A DNA stretch of 50,709 nt from Streptomyces sp. SID3343. Lineage in GTDB: Bacteria; Actinomycetota; Actinomycetes; Streptomycetales; Streptomycetaceae. The translations under genes and the position numbers were made by a program. Each line of letters opens with the position of its first letter. Position 1 is the first letter of the stretch. The notes beneath the pieces are model-generated. The model had not been told where the DNA came from. It ran no database searches and saw only the letters and a program-made list of their open reading frames with translations. The stretch lies in contig NZ_WWJX01000141.1 of assembly GCF_009865215.1 (NCBI RefSeq), positions 1 through 50,709 on the forward strand, written 5' to 3'. Shown one piece after another: positions 25,647 to 33,439 of this stretch.

Positions 25647-25730
25647 GCCTCGGTTGCAACGGGCTTGGTACACCTGCCTTGGTGCAGCCGGCTTGGTACA
25701 CCTGCGTCGGTGCGACCGGCTCGGTGCAAC
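25647..25730 (-). promoter_or_regulatory. Six tandem 14-bp repeats before the cucumopine-synthase-like gene
   Basis: Six consecutive 14-bp units at 25647, 25661, 25675, 25689, 25703 and 25717 share the core GGTRCAMC (plus strand), for example CGGCTTGGTACACC and CGGCTCGGTGCAAC. The array abuts the AAAGGAG ribosome site and follows the shared 95-bp element. Phasing of 14 bp is not a multiple of three, so it is not a coding repeat. It could be an operator array or a 5'-UTR structure. Confidence 0.8.
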
Positions 25731-25737
25731 GTGTCCG

Positions 25738-25832
25738 AGGAGTACACAGCCCACCGAGCAAGGGCAGCTACGGGCGGAAGACATGAACCCGTCCGCGGGG
25801 AGACACCGGCTCTTCGTAGACTTCTACGAGGC
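25738..25832 (-). promoter_or_regulatory. Shared 95-bp upstream element, copy B
   Basis: Second copy of the element at 20829-20923. The best-kept parts are GAGGAGTACACAGCC, GGGCGGAAGACATGAAC and CCGGCTCTTCGTAGACTTCT. It lies 105 bp upstream of the cucumopine-synthase-like gene on the minus strand, in the same orientation relative to its operon as copy A. Confidence 0.7.
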
Positions 25833-26152
25833 GCTGGGCGTTGGGCGTTGGGCGCGAGAGCTGCGCGGGCGCGACGGGTGCCGTTCTGTTTTTTCGGGGT
25901 ACTCGAACACGGACCGTGCGCACGTACTTGCCGTATCGGTGGTTGGCTGCCGGAATCCGGCAGGCCGGCGGCCGTCAGCGTGACCGGATCCGGAATGGCG
26001 AGCGAGTCGGCACGCCCGGAATGATGGCGGCACGAAAGCAAAAGCGGGGCGCTCGACCGGTCGCGGCCGTCGACGGGGTGTGTTCCGGCCCGGGTGGGCC
26101 GGAACCGGTCCGGCGTCGCCTCGGTCCGGGACCGGACGGGGGCGGGTCGGAG

Positions 26153-26371
26153 ATGAAGATGATGATGTTGCAGGTTTTCGGTGAGCAGAGTGAGTTCGCG
26201 ATCGCGCGTCGCGGCTACGACCGAGGGCAGGTCGACGAGTACGTGGCGGGCCTCCTCGCCGGCGGCAGGCCCGCCAACTCGCCCGCCTTCACCATGGTGC
26301 GGCGCGGCTACAAGGCCGAACACGTGGATCGCCGGCTCGCGGAACTGAGCCACAGCCGACGGGCGGCCTGA
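26153..26371 (+). CDS. Small protein with two DivIVA-like motifs
   Basis: A 72-aa protein containing the DivIVA N-terminal signature twice: FAIARRGYDRGQVDEYVAGL and FTMVRRGYKAEHVDRRLAEL. In DivIVA this F-x-x-x-RRGY-x-x-x-VD segment mediates membrane and self association at poles; here no long coiled coil follows. The start could be ATG 26153 or ATG 26159, the latter having GGAG 6 bp ahead. Its stop lies inside a 15-bp direct repeat (CCTGATACAGGTCGG twice, 26368-26397). Convergent with the methyltransferase. Function not known. Confidence 0.6.
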   Translation: MKMMMLQVFGEQSEFAIARRGYDRGQVDEYVAGLLAGGRPANSPAFTMVRRGYKAEHVDRRLAELSHSRRAA

Positions 26372-26530
26372 TACAGGTCGGCCTGATACAGGTCGGGCGG
26401 GGCAGGGCGGGACGCGCTTCGGGCGCGGCGCGGGCGGGACGGGCCTCGGGCGCGGATGGGTTCGGGCTCGATACCGGTGGGCCGGCCTCGGCGCGGGACG
26501 AACCCCCGTGCCGCTGCCGGCGCCCGCTTC

Positions 26531-27199
26531 TCAGCCGGGTCGCTTGGCCATGACGACCAGACCCGGCCGGACGTTTTCATTCGCAGGGAGCCGAAGTTCG
26601 GCGACCGGGCGCAGGCCGGCCTGCTCGATCAGGTCCACGAACTGTTCCGGCTGCCATTGGTGCGTCGTCCAACGCACCGGCACCCCTCCGTAGGCCTCGG
26701 TGCGTACCGCGTCCTCGTCTCCGACGTGTGTCCCGGTGATGAAATGGCCGCCCGGCTTCAGGGCCCGCGCGAACACGGCGAGCACCTGAGGCAGGACGTC
26801 ACGGGGGAGGTTGAACAGTGACCACCACCCGAGCACACCGCCGAGGGACGCTTCACCGAGGTCGAGTTCGGTGGCGGAGCCGACACTGAAGCGGCATTGC
26901 GGATGAAGACGGCGCGCGTTCTCGATCATGCGAGGGGAGAGATCGACCCCGGACACGTCGAGGCCGCGTTCGGCCAGGTAGGCGGTCACCGTTCCGGGGC
27001 CACAGCCGACGTCGAGGACAGGCCCGAGCCCACTCACGGTGTCGGCGAAGGCATCGATCGACGCCTTGAGCCATGGATACTTACGGATGTCGCCGACTCC
27101 CGTCGTCACCACCATGTGGGCGTAGTTGTCGGCCACGCGATCGTAAGACTCACGGACTGCGTCGAGATCGGCCGGGCGGTCGACAGGTTGGCTTCGCAT
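26531..27199 (-). CDS. Class I SAM-dependent methyltransferase
   Basis: A 222-aa Rossmann-fold methyltransferase (UbiE/Methyltransf_11/25 type). Motif I is VLDVGCGPGTVTAYLAERG (near residue 55), the acidic post-I residue is in VSGVDLSPRMI, and LKPGGHFITGTHV is motif III. The N-terminus VRESYDRVADNYAHMV is typical. ATG 27199 starts where family similarity begins; the frame is open further upstream through unrelated sequence. Substrate unknown. Its proximity to the carbamoyltransferase operon (about 900 bp away, separate transcript) is noted but not proof of a link. Confidence 0.82.
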   Translation of the reverse strand: MRSQPVDRPADLDAVRESYDRVADNYAHMVVTTGVGDIRKYPWLKASIDAFADTVSGLGPVLDVGCGPGTVTAYLAERGLDVSGVDLSPRMIENARRLHPQCRFSVGSATELDLGEASLGGVLGWWSLFNLPRDVLPQVLAVFARALKPGGHFITGTHVGDEDAVRTEAYGGVPVRWTTHQWQPEQFVDLIEQAGLRPVAELRLPANENVRPGLVVMAKRPG

Positions 27200-27836
27200 C
27201 GGCCAACGGTAATACGTGGCTACTTGCTCGCGGACTCGCGTCTTCGACGTATGGCAGGCCGCGGCCGGGCGTTGCGGGGGTTTGTTTCCGGGGGTGGTGT
27301 GTTCGAGCACCGTCCACGAGGCCAACGAGAACCCGACGCCCTCGCGATACCGAGGCGACACACCCGACGACCTGCCGCCCGCCTCCGCTCGAAGGCTCGC
27401 TTGGTTGGCACCGGCGGAACGCCGCATCGCCGATGCAAACACCGATCTGCGCACCGGACTTACTCACCCGCATCCGCATCCGCATCCGCCCACCCGCCCC
27501 CGACCCATTCCCCAAGCGAGGCAACGACCTTCGTTCCCCGCCCGACCTTCCCTCCCCGACACCTCTCCCCGCGCGGACGTCGTCATCCAACAGGCTCCCG
27601 AACAGGTCGGCCTACGTACCGCTTTCCGGGGTATCAGCCTCGGCAGATCACCACGTGGAGGGACGACGGACAGGCGGACCCCGGGGAGTCCGGGGAGTCC
27701 GGGGGAGTCGCGGGCAACCGCCGTATCAACCGGGACATCGGCGTAGGAAACATCGGTGACCCGGAAAGCCTCGGAAACCTTCGAACCTTCGAACCTTCGA
27801 ACCTCTGAAGAAAGCTTCGGAAAGGCAGGCTGCGGC
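27200..27836. other. Intergenic region with short direct repeats, no gene seen
   Basis: No frame here has protein-like composition. It contains small repeats: CATCCG tandem units near 27470-27490, GGGGAGTCC units near 27690-27710, and tandem AACCTTCG units near 27776-27803 that create overlapping TTCGAA palindromes before the GlsB-type gene. A promoter for that gene is presumably inside but not identifiable. Confidence 0.6.
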
Positions 27837-28103
27837 GTGGGCATCTTCGCGTGGATCGTCCTCGGGCTTCTGGCCGGCATCATCGCCAAACTCCTGATGC
27901 CGGGCCGTGATCCGGGTGGTTTCATCGTCACGATCCTGATCGGCGTCGCCGGCGCCGCACTCGGCGGTTGGATCGCGGCCGAGGTCTTCGACCGCCCCTT
28001 CGAGAAGGACTTCTTCGACCTCAAGACCTGGGGTGTCTCGGTCGCGGGCGCCCTGGTTCTCCTCATCCTCTACCGCGTGTTCTTCGGGCGATCACGACGC
28101 TGA
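27837..28103 (+). CDS. GlsB/YeaQ/YmgE family membrane protein
   Basis: An 88-aa three-helix membrane protein of the transglycosylase-associated/stress-response family. Start GTG 27837 gives the canonical GIFAWIVLGLLAGIIAKLLM, followed by PGRDPGGFIVTILIGVAGA and a final hydrophobic helix LVLLILYRVFF with a basic end. GGAAAGG precedes the start by about 10 bp. Family members are general stress proteins of unclear mechanism in the cytoplasmic membrane. Confidence 0.87.
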   Translation: MGIFAWIVLGLLAGIIAKLLMPGRDPGGFIVTILIGVAGAALGGWIAAEVFDRPFEKDFFDLKTWGVSVAGALVLLILYRVFFGRSRR

Positions 28104-28331
28104 CGATTCGCGTCGAACCTTCCCTCGTCCCACTGCGTCCCGTCCCACCCCATCCTGCCGCGTCCCGCCCCGGTGCGTGTCCGCCGCTGTCACGTTTTGG
28201 CATCCCGTCGGCGACGGGGACTTGGAGACCATGCCGGTCCGCTAGCGTTGTGGGAGCCGAGGTTCCGTTCTCCGGGAACGCGGCTTGGCGCTCGCATAGA
28301 CCCGTGACAGGCGGTCCGGGGGAGGTTGGAC

Positions 28332-28733
28332 ATGGCCGGCATCGGCTGGGACGACGATGTGCGCAATCATTTCGAGTTGGCGGTCTTCCGAACAGGCGGC
28401 ATGCCGTTGGACGTTCGCTTCCGCAGGATCACGGACATGGGCGACGCGTCGGTCGCGGATCCGGTATCCGTCGGAACTCTGGTCCTGGCCGACGGCGTCG
28501 CGCACGCCTCACCCGCACTCGACGCGCTCGGCGAGCACGCGCACGCCGGGGCACGGGTGGACGCGTTCATCATGGTGCTCGACGACCGCCGCTGCCCCGT
28601 GCGCGGTTGGCACCTGACCGACGTACTCGTGACCGGATGGGCGACCCAGACCGACACGGACGGGCTCCGTACCCGTGTCGACCGGGCCGAACTGAGCTAC
28701 TCGTCGATCGAATCCCTACCGTTCGGCGCCTGA
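28332..28733 (+). CDS. Phage tail tube/Hcp-like orphan protein
   Basis: A 133-aa protein, ATG 28332 with GGAGG 6 bp upstream. The order of elements resembles gp19/Hcp tail-tube proteins: an N-terminal FELAV strand, TLVLADGV followed by a helix-like SPALDALG, then FIMVLDDRRCPVRGWHLTDV, VTGWATQTDTDG and a final RAELSYSSIES strand. In contractile systems such proteins stack into the inner tube. No sheath, baseplate or spike gene is nearby, so either this is an isolated relative or its system is elsewhere. Identification is by pattern only. Confidence 0.4.
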   Translation: MAGIGWDDDVRNHFELAVFRTGGMPLDVRFRRITDMGDASVADPVSVGTLVLADGVAHASPALDALGEHAHAGARVDAFIMVLDDRRCPVRGWHLTDVLVTGWATQTDTDGLRTRVDRAELSYSSIESLPFGA

Positions 28734-28780
28734 AGCCGCCGCCCCGGGCCCAAGCCGCCGCCCCGGACCCAAGCCGTCGG
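28733..28780. repeat. 19-bp tandem repeat after the tail-tube-like gene
   Basis: AAGCCGCCGCCCCGGGCCC at 28733-28751 is repeated with one change at 28752-28770, then a partial third unit. It begins on the stop codon of the preceding gene. Confidence 0.8.
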
Positions 28781-28868
28781 GCGTGGCCGGTGCCTGCCCC
28801 GATCGGCCGGAGCCGCCCGGTGTACGGGAAGCCACGACCGGCCGGAGCCCAGGGGAAGCAGGGACCGG

Positions 28869-30056
28869 TCACAACCAGTCGCGGCGCTTGAAGATCACAT
28901 GCAGGCCGACACAGACGACGGCCATCAGCGCGAGGGCGAACGGGTAGCCGTACGTCCAACCGAGTTCCGGCATGTTCGTGAAGTTCATCCCGTAGACCGT
29001 GCCGATCAGGGTGGGCGCGAAAAGAATGGCGGCCCACGAGGAGATCTTCTTGATCTCCGTGTTCTGCGCGTGGCCGGCCTCGGCCAGCCGGCGCATGTCC
29101 TCGTTCTGCGCCTGGGAGACCAGGGTGGCGTTGACGGCAAGGATGTTCTGCAGCATCTGCCGGAAGCCGTCCATCCGTTCGGCCGCGGTGGTGGCGTGGT
29201 CGGTGACGTCGCGCAGGTAGCGCTGAAGCTCCTCGTCCGTCCCGTACTTGTCGAAACCGGCGGCCAGGTCGTCCATGATGCGCAGGAGCGGACGGGTGGC
29301 GCGCTGGAACTCGATGACCTCGCGCGAGAGTTCGTATATCCGGCGCGACACGTTGGGATCGGCGCCGAAGACCTCGGTCTCGATCTCGTCGATGTCGTGC
29401 TGGAGCCCCGCGATCACCGGAGCGTAGCCGTCGACCACGGCGTCGAGGACGGCGTACAGCACCGCTTCCGGCCCCAGCGCCAGCAGTTCGGGATCGTCGT
29501 CCTCCAGGCGCTTGCGCACCGCGGCCAGGTCCGGGGCCTGTGAATGCCGCACGGTGAGCACGAAGTCCGGCCCGACGAACAGGTGGATCTCACCGAAGTC
29601 GACCTCTTCCGAGTCGTCGAGGTAGCGCGCCGCACGCAGAACGACGAACAGGGTGTCGCCGTAGCGCTCCAGCTTGGGCCGCTGATGGGCGACGATGGCG
29701 TCCTCGACGGCCAGCTCGTGCAGATCGAACCGTTCGGCGGCAGCGAGGAGTTGTGCCTCGGTCGGCCGGTACAGCCCGATCCAGGCCATCGTGCCGGACT
29801 CGCCGGGCAACTGCCCGTAGACCTCGGCCAGCGTCGTGGGACCGGGGACCCGCTTGCCCGCCCGGTAGACCGCCGCATTGACCACGGTGTGCTCCAACAG
29901 CACCTCGACCGGCGTGTGCTGCTCGGCACGCGGGTCCATCTCGTGCTCTGGAGCGGGTGCCGACACGGACGTCGACGTCAGCACGTCGGTGCGTCCGGCG
30001 GGCCGGACGAAGGGTCGCTTGCTCGCGCGTATCGCGCGCACTCGCCAGTCGGACAT
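28869..30056 (-). CDS. corA: CorA family magnesium/cobalt transporter
   Basis: A 395-aa CorA channel importing Mg2+ (or Co2+). The long N-terminal cytoplasmic domain is followed by helices (EVIEFQRATRPLLRIMDDL, TAAERMDGFRQMLQNILAV) and two membrane segments with the selectivity motif YGMNFTNMPELGW between them; it ends with the basic FKRRDWL. ATG 30056 has GGAGG 6 bp upstream on the minus strand. The first ~40 residues are an extension before the conserved part. Upstream lies an M-box riboswitch, so expression is expected to rise when Mg2+ is low. Confidence 0.94.
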   Translation of the reverse strand: MSDWRVRAIRASKRPFVRPAGRTDVLTSTSVSAPAPEHEMDPRAEQHTPVEVLLEHTVVNAAVYRAGKRVPGPTTLAEVYGQLPGESGTMAWIGLYRPTEAQLLAAAERFDLHELAVEDAIVAHQRPKLERYGDTLFVVLRAARYLDDSEEVDFGEIHLFVGPDFVLTVRHSQAPDLAAVRKRLEDDDPELLALGPEAVLYAVLDAVVDGYAPVIAGLQHDIDEIETEVFGADPNVSRRIYELSREVIEFQRATRPLLRIMDDLAAGFDKYGTDEELQRYLRDVTDHATTAAERMDGFRQMLQNILAVNATLVSQAQNEDMRRLAEAGHAQNTEIKKISSWAAILFAPTLIGTVYGMNFTNMPELGWTYGYPFALALMAVVCVGLHVIFKRRDWL

Positions 30057-30142
30057 GGGAAACCTCCGGACGGCAGGGCCGATCGCAGGTTCTCGGGCTG
30101 CGACCGGTTGGCACACGAGGCCACCGCGCGGACCGGGGCCGC

Positions 30143-30280
30143 CTACCCGCCCGCCCGCAATGGGGCCGAGCAAGAGCGGAACAGACGCGAATCGCGCGGT
30201 ACGGCAGCTGTCGTGTGCCCGGGGATGGGCGAGGAATCAGCTGGGTGGGGTCTACTTCGACCGGGACTTCCGCATTCCAT
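30143..30280 (-). CDS. Putative leader peptide between the M-box and corA
   Basis: A 45-codon ORF starting ATG 30280 behind an unusually strong AAGGAGGTGAGC and ending at 30143, 87 bp before corA. The product has seven prolines and several arginines (it begins MECGSPGRSRPHPADSSP). Enterobacterial mgtL and corL leaders are short ORFs whose translation controls Rho-dependent termination ahead of Mg2+ transporters; this may be an analogue. No homology is claimed. Confidence 0.4.
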   Translation of the reverse strand: MECGSPGRSRPHPADSSPIPGHTTAAVPRDSRLFRSCSAPLRAGG

Positions 30281-30375
30281 CGCGCTCACCTCCTTGCCGT
30301 CGGGACGCACGTCGACGTCGCCGGATCACGGCAACAGAAGGCTCCGACCCGGGTTCCTCCCGAGCCAGGCACCCC

Positions 30376-30545
30376 TGAACTCGTCAGAGCTTTGGCACGC
30401 CACGGCGTAGCACCCACGACAGACGCAGCCACTTGGGGTCACCCCTTAGGCCGGGGAGACCTGTCCTGAACCTGGGCGTCTCTCGACGTCGTGGGGTCAG
30501 TGGCCTGTGTCCGTGACGACGCCTCACCGAACGAGGTGCCGTTCC
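30376..30545 (-). promoter_or_regulatory. M-box (ykoK) magnesium riboswitch
   Basis: Reading the minus strand from 30545, the M-box landmarks appear in order: CTCGTTCGGTGAGGCG, CGGACACAGGCCACTGAC, GTCGAGAGACGCC, CAGGACAGGTCTCCCCGG, AAGTGGCTGCGTC and GTGCCAAAGCTCTGACGAG. M-box RNAs bind Mg2+ and switch off transporter expression when Mg2+ is ample; corA downstream fits. The likely expression platform is a GC-rich hairpin around 30335-30370 (GGCTCGGG/CCCGGGTCGGAGCC). Confidence 0.85.
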
Positions 30546-30688
30546 AATCCCACCCAGTCTAGCCACGCCCAACCAGCCCCCGACACCGGTTACCCGATGC
30601 CGAGCCCCGAGGCCGGCACCTGCAGAGCAACCTCCGGGCCTCCCGCGCCCGCCCAACCCCCATGCCCTGCCTCCCGCCCGCGCCCGCC

Positions 30689-30888
30689 CTACGGCCCCTT
30701 CCGAGCGACATACCGAACGAACCCGGCCCACCCTCCACGACCCACGGCGAAGCAGGGGCGCCTCAAGCCCTTGGAGTCCCTGACGCGGACAGCCTGATCG
30801 GCCACGGCTGTTTCCACACAGTTGTCGCCTCGTGTACCGCCGTGGCGGACGTGCTCCAAGCCGGTTGTTTCCTGTTCGCGGCACTCAA
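30689..30888 (-). pseudogene. Frameshifted DUF397 paralogue
   Basis: The minus strand encodes KQPAWSTSATAVHE in one frame and, one base on, GDNCVETAVADQAVRVRDSK then RRPCFAVGRGGWAGFVRYV in another. Together they spell a complete DUF397 domain (W..S...GDNCVEVA...VRDSK..). It is a damaged tandem duplicate of the intact DUF397 gene immediately upstream; both retain nearly the same DNA over the last ~60 bp. One frameshift near 30805 separates the halves. Confidence 0.65.
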
Positions 30889-30889
30889 C

Positions 30890-31081
30890 CTACGGCCGGC
30901 TTCGCGTGGTGTGCCGGACGAAGCCGGCCCACTCCTCGCGACCCACGGCGAAGCAGGGGCGAGTCAAATCCTTGGAGTCCCGTACGCAGATGCCCAGTCC
31001 GGTGGCCGCGACCTCGACGCAACTGTCGCCTTGAGCACTGCTGTAGCTGCTCTTGGACCAGGTGAGTTCGGTTGTGCTCAT
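30890..31081 (-). CDS. DUF397 domain protein
   Basis: A 63-aa actinobacterial regulator partner: ELTWSKSSYSSAQGDSCVEV then GICVRDSKDLTRPCF and EWAGFVRHTT. DUF397 proteins are typically encoded next to XRE-DUF5753 regulators (the WhiJ/AbaA group) and are thought to counteract or modulate them. ATG 31081 overlaps the XRE gene stop by 4 bp, so they are coupled. A broken copy follows downstream. Confidence 0.88.
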   Translation of the reverse strand: MSTTELTWSKSSYSSAQGDSCVEVAATGLGICVRDSKDLTRPCFAVGREEWAGFVRHTTRSRP

Positions 31082-31914
31082 AGCGCCCCTCGCATCCGCT
31101 CCAGCAGGCCCATGGAGTCCTTCGGGGAGAGGGCCTGCGAGCGTAGTCTCGCATAGCGCATCTGAAGTTTGCCGACCTCCGCCGGGTCCGCGATCAAGCG
31201 GCCGTTTTCCTGACCCTCGGAGTAGGCGAGCCAGCGCTTCTCCGGATTTTCCAGCAGGTGAAGCGGTCCGGCGAGGCACGCGTGCTGTTCGCTGTCCGCA
31301 GGCATGATCTGGAGTGTTGCGTTCCTGAGGGCGCCGAGTTCGATGACGTGGTCGAGTAGCACGCGGGTGACCTCGGTACCACCCAGTCGTCGCATGAAGA
31401 CTGCTTCCTCTACGACGAAGTCGAATGCCGTGGTGGGCTTCTCGCGCAGCAATTGCTGGCGTTGCATACGTGCGCTGATCATGGCTTCGAGCGCGCCGTC
31501 GGTAAGTGGGGGAACGTCGTTGTCGCACAGAGCCCGAACGTACCCTTCGGACTGCAACAGGCCCGGCACCAGCCTGCATTCGTAGGTGCACAAGTTCGTT
31601 GCCAGCTTTTCCAGACGTGCCCACTGCCTGAACCAAGCCGCCAATCCCGGTTGCCGGGACAAGTGCTTCGCCGCCCGTCGCAAGGCGCCCGTGTTCCCCA
31701 AGGCGGTCTCCGCGCGCTCCACGAAGTCCGGGTCCGGCATCCGTCGACCCAACTCCACCGACTCCACCGTGTGCTTCGAAAACCGCACCAGCGATCCGAA
31801 CTCCACCCGGCTCAGCCCGGCATGTTCGCGTAGGGCCTGGACCACCGCCCCGAAAGTCCGCAAACTGTCGGAGGCATCAGGTTCGCGCTCCCAATCCTCA
31901 GGCACATCACTCAT
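31078..31914 (-). CDS. XRE-family regulator with DUF5753 domain
   Basis: A 278-aa DNA-binding protein. Residues ~20-75 form a helix-turn-helix (LREHAGLSRVEFGSLVRFSK, HTVESVELGRRMP), and the rest is the DUF5753 domain (YECRLVPGLLQSEGYVRAL, GALRNATLQIMPADSEQHA, LLENPEKRWLAYSEGQENGR). ATG 31914 has GGAGGTGG ahead. This WhiJ-like class acts in development and antibiotic regulation in Streptomyces. Its DUF397 partner overlaps the 3' end and an anti-sigma-like ATPase is divergently transcribed, the usual three-gene arrangement. Confidence 0.9.
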   Translation of the reverse strand: MSDVPEDWEREPDASDSLRTFGAVVQALREHAGLSRVEFGSLVRFSKHTVESVELGRRMPDPDFVERAETALGNTGALRRAAKHLSRQPGLAAWFRQWARLEKLATNLCTYECRLVPGLLQSEGYVRALCDNDVPPLTDGALEAMISARMQRQQLLREKPTTAFDFVVEEAVFMRRLGGTEVTRVLLDHVIELGALRNATLQIMPADSEQHACLAGPLHLLENPEKRWLAYSEGQENGRLIADPAEVGKLQMRYARLRSQALSPKDSMGLLERMRGAL

Positions 31915-32072
31915 ACGCGGCCACCTCCAGGTGCGTCGGATCTCCCCGTGTTCCACGCGTCCAGCGTGCGGCCAAGATCACCGTACTGTCCACCCAAAGT
32001 GCCCGTACGCTGACTCACCGTACGCGGCTCAGGGCTGGTGAACGACCTCGCGGGCCCGTCACGGTAAGACCC

Positions 32073-32522
32073 ATGAACGAGCCCGCCCCTCAACTTCCAG
32101 CCACCGTGAGTGCGTTCGAGCTGCGGATGTTATCCACCCCGCTCGGCGCCCGACTCGCCCGGCTGCGTGCGGCCGAAGAGCTGCGCGCCTGGCAGACCCC
32201 GTCCCCCATCCGCAAGCAGGCCGAACTGATCATCGCCGAACTCGCCGCCAACGCCGTGCTGCACGGTCGAGCCTCGGACCGTGACTTCAAGCTCACCGTC
32301 ACCTCGGACGCGGCACTGGGCACCCTCCGGATCGCCGTCACCGACACCCACGGCGACCGCCTGCCCGTACCGTTGTCCTCCCCGAACCCGAACGGCGAAT
32401 CCGGCCGCGGACTACTCATCGTCTCCACCCTCGCCGTCCACTGGGGAGTAGACCCGCATCCCCCGGCCGGCAAGACCGTCTGGGCCGAGCTGGACGTCTG
32501 CGGCAAACTGTTGGTGCCGTGA
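32073..32522 (+). CDS. Anti-sigma-like ATP-binding protein (HATPase_c)
   Basis: A 149-aa GHKL ATPase of the SpoIIAB/RsbW-like group. The N box is IAELAANAVLHG (Glu56, Asn60), the G1 box VTDTHGDR (91-96) and the G2 box ESGRGLLIV. It has no sensor or phospho-acceptor domain. Such standalone proteins often sit beside XRE-DUF5753/DUF397 pairs, as here (divergent, 158 bp between starts). They may act as anti-sigma factor kinases; the target is unknown. Confidence 0.87.
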   Translation: MNEPAPQLPATVSAFELRMLSTPLGARLARLRAAEELRAWQTPSPIRKQAELIIAELAANAVLHGRASDRDFKLTVTSDAALGTLRIAVTDTHGDRLPVPLSSPNPNGESGRGLLIVSTLAVHWGVDPHPPAGKTVWAELDVCGKLLVP

Positions 32523-33010
32523 TCGCACAGTTTCGCCGGGTCGGCGTTCGTAGCCCTCGTCCCCAGAACGGCCACCGAGGAGCGGAAGCGGGAACGCTTA
32601 TCGTCGGCCCTCCTCCGCCTGTCCTCGACGCCCGGTCGCCCAACGGGCACGCCGACGCCGAAGAACCCGAGCCGCTTCGCGGCGAAGCAGGAGAAAAACC
32701 CCACCATCAGCGCGCCAAACTCCCGCAGCGCAACCGGGGAGAGCGGCTCCGCCAACTCGATCACCAACGTCGGACCAGCCACGTCGAAAGCCTGATTCGA
32801 TCGGCTCCACGACCGCCCGCAAACTTCCCCCACCGAGCCTGCCGGTCCGAACGCCGACGCCGCCGACCCACCCGGCGCATCTACGCGGTTCAACGCATCA
32901 GAGCCCTACCCACGCCGTCGAACCGTTAGTAAGCCGCCGCTAAAGTTGCTCGAGCGGACTGGTGTTCGCGGTGTCCGACGCCGGTGACCAGTTGAGGAGA
33001 GCGGAGCACC
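32523..33010. other. Intergenic stretch without a convincing gene
   Basis: Open frames on both strands have random-like Arg/Pro-rich composition and no motif. An AT-richer segment with CGTTAGTAAGCCGCCGCTAA near 32922-32941 probably precedes the promoter of the next gene. Confidence 0.5.
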
Positions 33011-33439
33011 ATGCCCCTGAAGCAAAGCGCGGAGACTGCGTGCAAGGCATCCACGTCACACCCCGCGGCGCTTCTGTTCCTCGTGTCCACCTTGCTGTTG
33101 TCGGCATACTCTTGGCTCCACTTCTCGGCTGTGCACGATGAATCGACCGCCACTGCCCTGCACATCGTCGGCCGCATATTCTTCGTCATCGCCGTCGCCG
33201 TCGGATTCCTGGGGGCGCTGCTCGACCAGGATTTCTGGTGGGGCGGCGAAACTTGGCTGTCCCACTCGATCTGGATCGCCGGAAACATCGTCGGTGCATT
33301 CCTGGGGGCCGGCATCATGGCCGCCTGCGCGCGTCGCATGACGCTGTCCCGGTCCCCTCGAAGGTCGGTCCTACTGTCGTTCCTCCTCGCGGTTTGGCTC
33401 CTGGCGATAGCCGGGTCAGTCGTCATCGAACACGTGTGA
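33011..33439 (+). CDS. Hypothetical four-helix membrane protein
   Basis: A 142-aa protein with four hydrophobic segments (AALLFLVSTLLLSAYSWLHF, IFFVIAVAVGFLGALL, IWIAGNIVGAFLGAGIMAAC, SVLLSFLLAVWLLAIAGSVV) and short polar loops. ATG 33011 is preceded by GAGGAGAGCGGAG. Codon use is normal for the window. Not assigned to a family; probably an integral membrane protein of unknown role. Confidence 0.75.
   Translation: MPLKQSAETACKASTSHPAALLFLVSTLLLSAYSWLHFSAVHDESTATALHIVGRIFFVIAVAVGFLGALLDQDFWWGGETWLSHSIWIAGNIVGAFLGAGIMAACARRMTLSRSPRRSVLLSFLLAVWLLAIAGSVVIEHV

Noticed and set aside
25647-25832. Possible CRISPR-like repeat array
   Set aside because: Units of 14 bp are contiguous with no spacers and no cas genes are present.
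28332-28733. Evidence of a prophage or complete type VI/extracellular injection system
   Set aside because: Only one tail-tube-like gene; no sheath, baseplate, portal or terminase nearby.
28869-30056. CorA alternative as a ZntB zinc exporter
   Set aside because: The YGMNFTNMPELGW motif and M-box upstream favour magnesium CorA.
32519-32929. Open frame after the anti-sigma-like ATPase
   Set aside because: Arg/Pro-rich, no homology-like pattern, starts only by overlapping the stop codon.
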